DNA from: Tamarix chinensis
Lineage: Eukaryota; Streptophyta; Magnoliopsida; Caryophyllales; Tamaricaceae
Length of the DNA: 64,000 nucleotides
Assembly (NCBI GenBank): GCA_030549775.1
Contig: CM060175.1
Span: forward strand, 31,847,262 to 31,911,261
Direction: 5' to 3'
Both the position numbers and the translations under genes were made by a program. Of this stretch, positions 45,470 to 58,040 are shown one piece after another. Below the pieces are notes generated by a model. That model had not been told where the DNA came from. It worked only from the letters and a program-made list of their open reading frames with translations, and did not search any database. Each line of letters opens with the position of its first letter. Within the stretch, counting starts at the first letter, position 1.

Positions 45470-46370
45470 AACTAAAATGTCCCAAAAATATTTATTTTAA
45501 GAAAGAAAATTAAATAAGGATTTATTATAAAATTAATTTAATTAGTTATTTTACTTGAAATGGGAAGGATTTATTTAGGGAAAATTAATATGGAAATTTA
45601 TAAATACTTTTATAAAGGAAAATTGGTATTTTTGCTAATAAAAATGGAATTTAGGAAAATTCTTTTTAAAACTCTAAATTAGCTTGAAAAGGAAATTTAA
45701 TAATATTTTATTTAAATAATTTTATTTTAAATACCCAAAATATTCTAATTAATTTATTTGACCCCAATCCACCTAAATTTTCCTTTTTCCTTTTCTTTCT
45801 TCCTTTTCCTTTCTTTTCTTTTTTTTCTTATCATTTCTTTCCTTGCCTTATTTCTCCTGATTGGGCCTGGCATGGCCTAATCCATTTTTCTTTCCTTCTC
45901 TTCTTTCACAAATGTCATTTCTTTTCTTCCTTCCTACGGCAACCAAACGTTGCATTGTGTGGCTTCCTTTCCTGGAATGCCACATTTCATTTAAGTCTTA
46001 TAGCTATTTCCAACCAACCTAGTTATTCTTCCTTTTCTTTTCTTTTTTCTTTCTATTGACCGCTATGTTCACCTCCTTCTTCCTTCCTCCTCCTCCGCCA
46101 TAAATATGCACCTTCGAAGGTCCGAAAATGGCATTGCCAGCATGCGTCATTTGATCAGTTGTTTCCTCTCTCTTTCTCTTTCTCTTGACTCGTTGTTCAT
46201 CATGGTCCAACCCTTTTTCCTTTTCTCATACTCAAAATCTCCCATTTCCTTCACGGAAGGTCGAACATGACCAAAAATTGCACTGGCCTATTAACGCTGC
46301 CGACTACCCCAAACCCTACATACATTGCCCTCCAACCAACCTCCAAAACCCTACCATTTCCTCTAAACTC

Positions 46371-46377
46371 TATAAAT
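46371..46377 (+). promoter_or_regulatory. TATA box in LTR B3
   Basis: CTCTATAAATACCC, about 900 bp from the LTR start. Open frames around it (46185-46532, 46666-46908) span or follow it within CT-rich DNA and are not called. Confidence 0.55.
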
Positions 46378-47049
46378 ACCCTTTGAATGGTTGCCTTCAA
46401 AACTTTTTCCCTGAAACCATAAGAGCCTACCTTGTGCACCACCGTGACTTCAAACGATCTTTCCTCAACCGTCAGCCAACTTTGCCACCACGTCTGCCTA
46501 CAAAAATCTTCCCTACATCGCCCTCTAGCTAACTAAGCCTCCCATCTCCCTCGATTCTTCTCACACGAGTCATCATAGTTATGCAAAGTTCCCGACCCAT
46601 CAAACTAAAAATTCCCCCCCCCACAACCTTCTAGCCACAGTTCACCACCACATCCACCACTTCTAATGCTTTCTGCACCACAAAAAAAGTTTCTACCAAT
46701 TCTCTTCCACCTAGCCATAACCTTATTTTCTCTTTTCTCCTTCTCCTCCCCACTTTTTCTTCATATTTTCCTTTTGGCTACCACCTCTGCCGGCGTACAC
46801 CGCCACCCCTTGTTGCACCACCACCCTCACTTTACTACTCTCGGCCTAGGCTACCATCAGCACCTGAACCTCCACCCTTATTCTCCACCCTTTCTTCTCA
46901 AACCTTAACTTTTCACCTTTTAATCCAATTTTTCGACCACACTCACCACCACCAGTGCCACCCATCACCGCCGACTCAAGGTGAAACCCTAGACCCTCTC
47001 GACCATTCTCCCCAATTTATTTAAATTTATCCTCTTTTTATTTGATTAT

Positions 47050-47357
47050 AATTATTATTATCATCATCATCATCACATCATTATTATTAGATGTAATATT
47101 AATGCTAAATTTTATTTATAGGGTTGAGAGTAGTCTTAAGTTAATAAGATGTTAGTTTCAAATTTTTGGCATTTATTTGTATTATTATAAGTTTTATTAT
47201 CATTATTAATAATATTATTAATAATAATATTATTAGTATTATTATTTTATTTTTATTATTAGTATTTATCTAGGGAGGGCCAACGCCATAAATTTTACTT
47301 AGGATTCGCATTTGTGTATCATATTATTATTATCGCTATATTTACTATTAATAATAC

Positions 47358-47393
<36 letters not shown>

Positions 47394-47660
47394 CTTTATT
47401 ATTTTTTATATTATTATAAGTAATATATGTTATTAGTATTAATATTAATATTATTAAATAGTACTTTCATTAGGTAGGGTCAAAACCCTACCTTCTAATT
47501 TTAGGCTTATATTATTGTTATTATTAGTATTATTGATATTTCTATTAATATTATTATTATTACTAATATTTTATTTTTATTATCATTAGTAGCATTATTT
47601 TGGTGAAGGGTAGAAAACTTTATATCACCATTCATTTTAAATTACATTAATATTATTATT
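47050..47660. repeat. ATT-rich trinucleotide tracts in LTR B3
   Basis: Interrupted ATT/ATC runs; the longest, about 47357-47393, is nearly pure. They correspond to the AAT tracts of B0 and B2. Confidence 0.85.
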
Positions 47661-48873
47661 AGTATTTTTAGTAGTGTTTTATATAGTTAAATTTAGTATA
47701 GTATTATTTTAATTAAAAACCAAATCTTAGGATAAGTTAGTAAATAATATCAATTTTAGGAGGGAACCTAATTATAGTTTTCCCCCATAATAGGTGAGCC
47801 CAGTCAAAGCGCTCAAGAGATATAGGAGCGTGCTCCAAGACCAGTGACATTTTAGGTAAGGGAGTATAAAGGTTGTTTGTGTAATTATGCATTTTATATG
47901 CCATGCATGCCATGTGATGTGAACTATAATGTATTTTATGTGTAATTGTATATCTATCATATGTGCAGTATGATATGGAGTTAGCGTATGATGATACATT
48001 AATTTGTGGCATGTATATTATATGTTGGAGTTGTGATATTATTGTATGGTGTGGCCCATAAGACATGCATGATAGGGTTTGTAAAAACATGATGGGAGTG
48101 TCATAAAGTTTGCATGGAATTGGGGGTTGGCATGGAGTCAATGTTGCATGCATGGTGGTATTAGGGTTTGTATGGTGGTATTAGCATATGCGTGGTGTTA
48201 TTAGGGTTTGCATGGAAGTATTAGAGTTTTACATGGTGGTATTAGGTTTTGCATGGTGGTATTAGGGTTCTCATGGCGGTATTAGGATTTTGTATGGTGG
48301 TATAAAGGTTTGCATGGAGGTGTTAGGGTTCCCACAATGGTTTTAGGGTTTGTATGGGAATGAATGGTTTGCATGGGAGCTAGGGTTTACGAGGAGCTAG
48401 GGCTGCATGGGAGTTAGTGTTTACATGAAAGTTAGGGTTGGTGATGGTTTCCATGGTATGGTTTGGTTAACTAGGGTTTGGAGGATAAGAATAGTAGGAG
48501 TTAGTCATGCATATCTAGGTGAAAGCTTTTGAATGAGATACTTAAAATATTAATCATGTAAAGTGAAAGATATTGAGTCAGGCCCAGAACAATCCACTAA
48601 CAATTCATATAAGGATTCGAAATATCATACAACAAAATCAGAGTACGAGAAATTAAGAGTTAATTACAATACCCTTGAAGTTTCAAATAACACTTGTAAA
48701 TTCTAAATAGAAGTAAATTTAAACAAGATAAAACCCGATGGGTCAAATTCCGGATTGCCTACTCACTCAAGTTAGGCCTGCCACCCCAAAACAGTCTCTG
48801 ATCTTAAACCTGCACAAGAGGTCTGCTCCCCACCATCAGTAGATCATCACAGGACCCATCAACCAAGGTAGTA

Positions 48874-48894
48874 TCAGTACGGGTTCAGTACTGA
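48874..48894. repeat. TCAGTA-type palindrome in LTR B4
   Basis: TCAGTAC, loop GGGTTCA, GTACTGA; seven perfect pairs. Confidence 0.55.
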
Positions 48895-49094
48895 GTAAGG
48901 TGACTTGATCACTAAGGCCAGCACATAAATACATAAATCATGCAGGACGTAAAAGAGCATATTCATAAATGCATAAGATCAACTGAGTAAAAGTACGTAC
49001 AAAGGCCCATGAATAATCTGGATTAATCACTTAATTAATCTCTTATCAGAATTCGATTCAGACCATGCTTTTTATCAATCCATGTAAGTACAGG

Positions 49095-49440
49095 AACACC
49101 CCACTACTATTGCCGATGGGCCAGTCACTTACAGGACAAAGTCCACACCACTATTATTCGCCAGTGGATCGATCACTTGCGGGATAAAGTCTACACCACT
49201 ATTCCTGACCGGTGGATCGGTCTGGTTCTTGCTCACATGGTATTCCACTGTAAGTAATTAGTATCTTTTAAGTATCTTTAGCAAACTATGGTTTGTGTTT
49301 ATTGAGCTCGAGTCACCCCACTATTATTGCCGGTGGGCCGAAAACGCACAGGTACAAAGCCTGACCACTATTATTACCGGTGGATCGGTTACACATAGGA
49401 CATCATGTCCTAACCACTATTTCTGATCAGTGGATCGGTC
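49095..49440 (-). repeat. About 60-bp tandem array in LTR B4
   Basis: Six units in two groups of three, closely matching B0 at 12715-13060. Confidence 0.85.
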
Positions 49441-50809
49441 TGGACCCAGCTCAATATTCTTCCACTTTAAATGATTAGTATCTTAAGTATCTTATTCAGA
49501 GGCTTTCACCCTGGATATGCACGAATCATAAATCATAAATTCCATAATTACACTTTAATTACCAAATACACGTGATAGCCCAAAACTCTAAACAGCCTCA
49601 ACAATCTATAGTTAACCACTAAAACCCTAATTCAGTCTCCTCCGTACCCTTAATTTGCTCCACGTGCTATTTTCCATCCCAAGTGCTCAAATACCCAAAC
49701 AACACTTACATTACCTTCCTTACATCCCAAATTAACTTTCTACACGTAAATTTCATACCCATGCAGACATTAATCTCCCCATGCAAACCTTCGAACCTTT
49801 TTCATGCAAACCCCAAAATTCCACGTGAAGCCCTAAATTCAACCATGCAAACCCTAATACCACCATACAACCATAACCCTTCAATACCACACTTAAAGAC
49901 AGGCTCGTATACGGCACATAATGCAAGCTACACACATAAATAATGAGAGGTGCACACTCCTAGACCACTATTATATCCGGTGGACCGGTACTCAATATCA
50001 CATACCAGGGCAACACGCTCCTAGACCACTATTATAACCAGTGGACCGGTACTCAATATCACATACCAGGGCAACACGCTCCTAGACCACAAATATAACC
50101 GGTGGAACGGTACTCAATATCATAATCATCTGGGCCCGACTCATTAATATTCCACTTTCAATAATAATATCTTTCCTTTTCTTTAATCAGCACATCAATC
50201 ATATTTATTTGCCTCGAATGGGAGATCGATAACCCAGGACAAAAAGGTACACCGGTCGTACCGGTTCATACCAACTACTCAGTACCCTTCAACCACGAAC
50301 CCAAGGACGCAAAGGTACCCTGGTTGTACTGGTGCATAAAGCTAACTCAGTACCCTACCGACAAGGACACCTAATCCATAAGTATGCATACCCCCTAACT
50401 AGGTCCGTAGAGCTAGAAAAAGTAAGATATAGGGCCTGGCAGGGGCACAAAGGCACACCGGCAAATACCAGAATAATCGTGGACTAAACCACGTCCTTAG
50501 GGTAGCGACCGCTAAGGAGTCACCATTCCCGATCTCGAGGTCTTCCACTTTAAGTAATAGTGTCTTAATTAAGGTGATCACGAAAGCACAATAATCCGAT
50601 ACTTATTCACTTTCAATCGTTCTGATATCATTAATCATTTCTTATTCAAATGATTATCCAGGATATCATAGAGAAATCATTAAGGCTAACCTAATTATCA
50701 AATACTCTTACTTTGCTAATCAGCATTATTTGAATAATATTATAATGTTCCACAATCTTAAAGACATGTTAGGTACAAATTACTCATTTGCCCTTTACTT
50801 ATGTAATTG

Positions 50810-51780
50810 TTAAGTATCAATTCCTTCCTCGCCAAATTACCATATTACCCTTTAGATTACATAATTACCAGATTACCCCTTATACTGTTTAGGTCACCAA
50901 ATTATCCCCTACACTTTTTAAATTACCATTCACTCATCATAATTGCTACACTTATCATATTTCCCATTTGGTTGGTTAGATAACCAAATCGCCCTTCTCC
51001 TTTATTCTAGTTACTAAATTGCCCTTGAGTTAGATAAATTACTAAATTACCCTCCTTCATTATCATGATTACTATTTTACCCCTTAATCGGCTAAATTAC
51101 CAAATTGCCCCTTTAGTTGGTTAATTTACCAAATTACCCTTCTGTAGTATCATACTTATCCAATTGCCCTTCTACAATCATAATTTAATTACTAAATTAT
51201 CTTTCATCATTATCATAATTACCAAGTTACCCTTATTCCCAAGTTTACCATAAATATCCTCTTAACTTCAAAATTACCCTTTTACCCCTTACTTTCAAAT
51301 TACCATAATATCCTTTTATTTACCAAATTACCACAATACCCTTTTATTTATAAAATTACCATAACACTCCTTTTACTTTACAAATTACTATTTTACCCTT
51401 TTACATACAAAGTTACCATTTTTATTTTTCCTTACAAAATTACCACTTTGTCCTTCTTTTCCAAAATTACAATTTTGCCCTTCCTTTCCAAGATTACTAT
51501 TTTTTCCTTCCTTCCAAAATTTCCATATTACCCCTTACTTATAAATTACCGTTTCGCCATTCACTTATACAATTTCCCATATTACCCTTTACTTATGAAA
51601 TTACTTTTTTTCCCCTTTACTTTCAAAATTACCATATTTCCCTTTTTCTTGAAAAATTACCATAATACCCTCCTTCGTCCAAAATTACTATTTTACCCCT
51701 ACTTCCAAGATTACCATTCTTACCACTTACTTATAAAATTTCCATTCAACCCCTCTATTCACCATTTTTATGAATGTACT
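50810..51780 (-). repeat. 28-30-bp AT-rich minisatellite in LTR A3
   Basis: The same units as in A1 and A2 (TTACCATTTTACCC theme). The frame 51448-51792 is an artefact. Confidence 0.88.
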
Positions 51781-52400
51781 AACACTACATAAAATAATGA
51801 TATTAGTACTTCATGCTTATCATCTAAGTCCACCAACATGTCATTATTCAACATAATACTCATTAGCAACTACCTACATTAGGTCACATACTTCATAAGC
51901 AAAATTACTAAAATACCCTTAGACAATAACATTACTCATGCATTAGCAACATAATACATCATAAACAAGCATTTAACATTTCCATCAATAATCAAACTCC
52001 TCCCTTAATTAACATACCTACATATGGTACAAAAGTTATCATGCTTTTCCTTTTTATCAAACAATATAAGAAACCATATACATATCATGCTAAGCACACC
52101 AAAAATTCATAAAATCATACTAAACCCTTAATGTGCTAGCATACGTTTTTCCATATATTTAAGGGAGGATTAATGGTTACCTTAATCCCGCAAGATATCA
52201 AATCTTACCAAGCATAATTAGCAACTCAACACCTAAAAATAATATCCATTATTTTTATGTTAGAAATAAGAATCCAAGCATAAAACTTTATGAAATTTAA
52301 TTAGTAAAACACTTAACATAAAATACTATAATGCCTTAAAAATTAGCTAAATGATTTCCAAAATAAAGGGGGAGCTCACGCTGCATGAGCAGCGTGAGTT

Positions 52401-52898
52401 TCATGCAAAAGTGAGAGGGGGAAAGGCTTGAAGAGGGGTGAGGTAGAAGAGGGGAAAGGTGGCTCGGTTTAGGGACTTTAGGCTAGAAAAGAAGGTAGTT
52501 AGGGGAGGTTCTAAGGCAAGTGAATGGTGATGAAGTGAAGAGGGGGTGTAGGTGGAGGCTAAGGTTGGTGTCATGGCGGCATAGGGCGGCGGAGACGGCG
52601 GCGGCAAGGCGGCGAAGTTGGCTGCCGAGAAGGGTCGAGGGGAAGGGGTTGTGAAGGAAGGAAAAGGAGTGGGAAAAATGGAGGGGTGCAAGAGTTGTTT
52701 TCGGCCAACTAAGGTATGGAGGTTGTAGAGGGGGTTGCAGGGTGTCGAACGGTGGGTTGGGTGGGGGTAGAGGTGGTCAGACGGCGGCGGAAGCGACGGT
52801 TGTAGGTGGCTCGGTGGTAAGGGGAAAAATTGGGGAGAAAAACGAAAAGGAGGAGAAGGGAGGAAGTGCAGGGCTCGAAGGGGCTTGGGGGGTCTCAT
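52401..52898 (-). other. Proline-rich open frame in LTR A3
   Basis: A 165-codon sense-strand frame that starts about 160 bp downstream of the TATA box and aligns in frame with A2 (VGRKQLLHPSIFPTPFPSF against FGRKNSPNPLFFSSSFPSF). It is low in complexity and has no recognised domain. Minus-strand frames 53059-53598 and 52959-53333 cover the region upstream and are also low-complexity. Confidence 0.3.
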
Positions 52899-53056
52899 TG
52901 TGGTGCTGGGTGGTAGTAGGTGGAGGTAGTAGGCGGCGCAAGGGTTGGGCTTGGTGATTCAGGTGGTGGCGGGCGGCGGAAATAAAAAAAAACGGGGAAC
53001 AAATGGAAGGAGGAGAAAAGAGAGAAGAGGCCCGAGGAAGGGGGATGTGGGTTCAA

Positions 53057-53063
53057 ATTTATA
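53057..53063 (-). promoter_or_regulatory. TATA box in LTR A3
   Basis: Minus-strand CCCTATAAATTTGAACC, about 866 bp from the LTR 5' end. A2 has the decayed equivalent CCCATTATTTTTGAACC near 22802-22818; A1 has lost it. Confidence 0.55.
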
Positions 53064-53929
53064 GGGAATGAATGGCTGGGGAGATGAGGAAAATAAGAGG
53101 GAGAAGAAAGGGGGCAGTGGCTGGCCGATTGGTGCTGCAGTGGTGGCAGGGCTGGTCAGGTGGCAAGGGAAAGGAGGGAAGAAGAAGGAAAGGGAGAGGG
53201 GCATGCGGGGCTGTGGTCCAGGGCCAGTTTGGCTCGAAAAGGGAAGGAAAATGACGGGGGAAGAGAGAAAGGGAGAGGGAGCATGTGGTGGTAGTTGTAG
53301 GGTGGTGGTCGGGCGTGCGTAGGGATTGGGCATAGGGGCGGTGAGAAAGGAAGGAGATGAAGGAAGAAGTCAGCCAGTCGAAGGGAAAGGAAATAAGGCC
53401 AAACCGGCCGGTCAAGAAAAAAAAAAGGAAAGGAGGCGGCTGGCCGTGCTGGGCGAGTGCGAGGAGGAGAAGGGGGACGGGAGAGACGGGCCGAGGCCCG
53501 AGCGCGCAGGGGAAGGGGCTGGTCAGGCCGGGCGGACGGCCCAAGGAGGATGAAAAGGGAAAAGAAAAGAAGAAAGAGGGAAAAAGGAAAAAGGGCAAAA
53601 GGGGGAATGGAAAAATAGGAAAAATAATTTAATTTAATTTATAAAATCATAAAATATAATATTCTTGGTAAATTATTTAATTTATTTTAATCTAATATTT
53701 TAGTTTAAAAAGGATAAAGTTCGCAAAATATTAGTTTGGGAATTTATTTAAATAAAAATAATATGATAATTAGAAAAATATTTATATTTACTTTATTAAA
53801 TAATCTTATCCAAATTTATATACTCGAAAATTCATAAAATAATTAAAATAAATAATTTTACAAGCAAATTTTATTTCAAATAAAGTCATTTATTAAAATA
53901 TAGGTTTTCAAAATTTTTGGGGGATTACA

Positions 53930-55200
53930 GTTATAGAAGAGGATAAAGTGGACGAAGAGAATGTTGAAGATGGTGAAGCTCCCATGGATGATGAAGATGG
54001 GGCACTCATCACCAACTAATTCAAAAGACTATTAAGATTAAGAGGGGATAGGGGAGGAAGAAATAGAAGAGAAGATATATACCTTCAGGAAGACTAAGAG
54101 AGTTCAACAAAGATGATAGAGTCAAGTATTATTATTACGGAAAATGTGCGCATATCCTATAGAATTGGAACAAATTCCAGAAAAAGATAGCAATGTAGAT
54201 AGTTATGAGCATGAGGAACAACAACAAGTGGAAAAATGACAACAACAACAATAAAGGAAACATAGGTCCACGAAAATCCATAGACTCTTTTAATAAAAGT
54301 TAAAGAGATCCATCATATGAAACAGATGAGGCCAACCTATACTTCATTACATTGAGAGAGGAACCATCTACCTCAAAATTATTTAATAGCTTCAAGAGTG
54401 AAAAGAAAATGAAAACGTGTAATATATATATATCTCTCTATTATTATGATAATTTTTTATATGTTTTGCATGATTCCCTACGTAGAAACAATAATATTGT
54501 AAAATAAAATGATAACATATATCAATTTAAGTCTTAATGTGAAGAAAAATATGATGAAGTTGAAAACAATAAGAAATTTTTTGTTTTTTCATCACAAGGT
54601 GAAGATGGATCAACTAAAAAATATTATTTAACCTATAAGCTAAATGTGAAAACTTATCAAGATTTCATACAATTTCACCTACAATGAAAAATTCTTAAAC
54701 TTTTTGTTGGGGACTCAATGATATTGTAAGAACCATAAGGTTTTGGGTATGGTTAAAAGAAAGTCATGAAACACCAGACCCTTAAAATGTTCTTAGTGAA
54801 GGCCTCTATAGCACATTAGTCACACTCCTCTCCTTTCCTTATTACATGTGATATATACGAAAAGGTATCCATAAGGAATCATATGATACATTTGGTATAA
54901 GTAGTAAAATTATAAAATCTAAGAAGATGTGAGTGCCTAAGGAAACTATCCTTAAATAATTGATTAACCCAATGAAATGGTACCTAAACTAAAATATTTG
55001 AGGTTCTAGTTATACATCAAGGTGAAAACAAGAATCCACACATGGTTCCTAGATATAGGGAATTTGATTCACATCAATATTGATTGTACGATGGTGGATG
55101 TATCTCATTTGGAAACAACTCAAAAGGGAAATTAATTGGAGTTTGTTGTAATGCACAATTTTCTAAAAACATACACTTTTAAAGATCTTCTATTTTAGGA
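53930..55200 (+). pseudogene. Second Ty1/copia relic (gag C-terminus to pre-integrase)
   Basis: Plus-strand frames show, in order: an acidic stretch MDDEDGALIT (about 53980), common near the Gag C-terminus of large plant copia elements; a zinc-knuckle relic YYYYGKCAHIL (about 54130), in which the Cys positions of CX2C are Tyr and the last is lost; a protease-region match WFLDIGNLIHI, in which the catalytic DSG is DIG (about 55040); and GGCISFGNNSKGKLIG (about 55090-55140). Frame shifts and stops are frequent. The left end is cut by A3 and no LTR is identified. It is not the same family as the 28-41 kb element. Confidence 0.75.
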
Positions 55201-58040
55201 AGTAAAATAATATTATTACATCTGTTTACCATATTAGAAACCCTTAATATCTTTATGAAATATTTTATCTCCATCTTGTCACCCTTTCTCACAAGTTAGT
55301 TATTACGACATCCTTTGATCCAATTTTAGCTATCCAGCTTCCTTTTAATAGTTTTAATTATATTATTTTTGAAATAATCATGCTTTTCTAAGTCTTATGG
55401 GCTTTTCAGTATTCCAAACTGAGGCATTTACAAAATATACTACTAATAATACAAGTTTGTCGTAAATGTATTTTAATTCTATAAATAACCTTTTTAACTA
55501 CGTAAAATTTATGAAACATTGAGGATCACTATATTTTAGTGTTATTTATCTTAAATAATTTATTTGTAGTTTTTTTTATTTATTTATTTCCATGTGTGTC
55601 TCACCAAATTTAATTTCCTCCCTCAAATCTTGACAAAATATTGTAAGAACTAATCCCCCCTCTCATTGTTTAATAGTATGGATAAAAACCCTCCTTTATT
55701 CCAATAATTTCTTATTTCAGCCTTCTCCTTTCATAGTTATCAAGTTGATTTTGTAATTTGACAAAAATTACCCTTTTACCCTCATTTCTACTACCTTTAG
55801 TTACCTAGTTTTCTTCCTACTTTAGCATCCTTTCAATGACCCATGGAGCAACCAAATCCTCTCCTTTCGGTAACCCGTATTTTTTTCATTTATGGCCTTT
55901 CAATCCTTATCCACTTGAATTATTTTCAACACAAATATACGTGCCATGTTTGCCTAGATATTATCCATCTCCCATAACAACTTTACTGATTTACCCATAG
56001 GCACTTATTTATTTCTTTATTCCCTAATTAGGAATTCAATTTCTTATTCTTCCCCTCCTTCAAGTTTTGAAATCTTAACCTTCATTTATGAAATCTTAAC
56101 CTCCATTTTTCTATGTTGATGAAGATTTTTTTAGCTTCATTTTTAAGATAATAACTTACATCCTAATCTCACTTAATGTTTTTGCTTTTTGCGTAACTTT
56201 CTCCCTTATTTTCCACTCCACCTTTTTCTTCACAATTTCCCATTTTTCTACCATGGTTAAAGCTTAGTTTCCTTCTAAATACAAGATAATAACTCATCAT
56301 AATGGCTCTAAATAAAATAAAGAATTAAATATAAGCTATACTCTTCCTTAAAACCTTTATGTACCTAGAAAAACCATTTAAAGATTTTAACTTTTCTTTT
56401 CTCGATAATATTTTTTTAGTTTTTCTTGGTTCATAGAGGCTTTATGGAATATATTTCATATATTATTCTTTTCTTTTTTATTTCTAATTAAGAGCTTAAG
56501 ATCAAAAATATGATACTCTCTTCATATATAAGTGTGGTTAAATGTCTCTATGTATGGATTTGTGCCATGTTTGTATTGAGGTGAGTTTAGGTCATTTTAG
56601 AGGTTTTTAGGATCTTTTTTTATTAAACTGATGATACCATGTTGTGGATATTTATTTCTATACCATCTTTGATTTTTTAACTTGTCTAGTTTTGAACATG
56701 TTTTATATCATTTATTATTAAAAGAACTTATGAATGCTCTAGGTGTGATTTGTATATTTTTTTGGTTTTCTAATTTAAACATACAATACTATTAGTTATA
56801 ATTTGTAGATTATTTTTTATCTATATCATGCCATGGTTTATTATGATTTTCATGCTCTCATTTATTTTTTAAACTTAAGAAACCTTATGTGTTATTCACT
56901 ATGTTCTTCGTGTTCATGATTTTATTTAATGTGTTATTGGTTAGTGGAGCAAAAATTAACCTAAGTAGTGTTTAGTCCTTGATTATTCATATTATGGATA
57001 TAATTAATCATAAAAATGATATATTTATCCCGAAATGATTTATAACATGATTGAGGGTTAAAGGTTGACTATGATCTTTAACTATTCACCTATTTCCCTT
57101 ATACATAATAAGTGAGCATTAATAGTAAATATTAGTGAATAGTAATATTTTCTAATAAAATATTGTTTGCATTTGGATTTTTGATTCTTGGTATAATACA
57201 ACATTTTTGGTGGTTGATAAATAGTAACTTTTTGAGAGTAGTATATTTTATAATATTTATGGTTAATTTATTTATTTATGAATTTTATGATTTTTCTAAT
57301 CCTAGTTGATGTAATGATTTTTATTTTTTATTTTTTATTATTTTTGCTCCAATTTTTAGGTATCTGAACCTTTATAAAGGGTTTATGTCTCTAACATATA
57401 TATTTTTCATTTAATGACTATATAGATTTATAATGTGATATGTTATACTTTAAGGTCTTTTTGATCTAAGCTTTGCTTTTAATTATCTTTCTATGGTTCA
57501 TCCTAGGTTGGAGGTATAATACTTTTGCTCTTGAAACATTTTACTCATGGCCTTTGTCTTTTTATTTTCTATTTTTCCTAAACATTTTGAGGCATCCAAT
57601 TATTTTTTAGTGATCTTTTGACTTAGTGCTTTTCATTATTTTAAATAATTTACGAACATTCTTTAAGGTTTTATGTTTATCATAAACACTTATGTGTGTT
57701 GATGATAATCTCTACGATATGGATGTTATGATAATCCTTGAAAATGAACAACATTTATGGTACTCCCTTAAAATGGGTAGAGGTTATAGTAATTCTTTAA
57801 AACTAATAGATGTTACATGTCTTTCATTTTAACTATTTGAGGTATTGTGTTATTTAATAAAACCAATAGAGATCCTTTGAAATTTTGTTTCTTATTATCA
57901 TAAAACACAAAGGGCTATTAGATACATAGTATTATGGTGTCTTTCCTTCGGTAACCCTACCATGCTAGGAGAACTCTAGTGAGAAGTGGATGAACCGTCC
58001 TTATATCAAGCCCCTCAACACAAATGTTCATGTGTAGTGG
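55201..58040. other. AT-rich DNA without recognised genes
   Basis: 55600-56300 is pyrimidine-rich and 56400-58040 T-rich, the same order as plus-oriented LTRs. TGTAAGAACTAATCCCCC at about 55632 could be a decayed LTR start, but no 3' end or coding motif was found. Confidence 0.35.

Larger units (their letters stand above)
45470..48600 (+). mobile_element. LTR B3 (B-type, truncated at its 60-bp array)
   Basis: Plus-oriented B-type order: AT-rich start aligning with 16250-16670 of B0 (reverse complement), pyrimidine tract (45780-45950), CT-rich domain with TATA box, ATT-rich tracts (47050-47660), a segment near 47760-47860 equivalent to 14290-14350 of B0, and the 20-bp minisatellite (48140-48310). 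It stops within what should be the first 60-bp unit, near 48600, where an inverted partner begins. Confidence 0.7.
48601..49940 (-). mobile_element. LTR B4 fragment (inverted relative to B3)
   Basis: The minus-oriented 3' half of a B-type LTR: a block ATTCCGGATTGCCTACTCAC (about 48750), the palindrome (48874-48894), a 60-bp array (49095-49440) and a short minisatellite (about 49800-49870). The last roughly 240 bp of the LTR, including the hairpins, is missing at the left junction, and it is fused to A3 on the right. Confidence 0.7.
49941..53929 (-). mobile_element. LTR A3 (A-type, 3' end lost)
   Basis: It starts TGTAATCCCCC at 53929 on the minus strand and follows the A-type order: pyrimidine tract (53560-53620), GC/CT-rich domain (52400-53560), minisatellite (50810-51780), two-copy repeat near 50240-50360, then three 60-bp units (49964-50130). 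The last 1 kb or so, including the hairpins, is replaced by B4. It inserted into or was joined to a copia relic at 53930. Confidence 0.8.
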
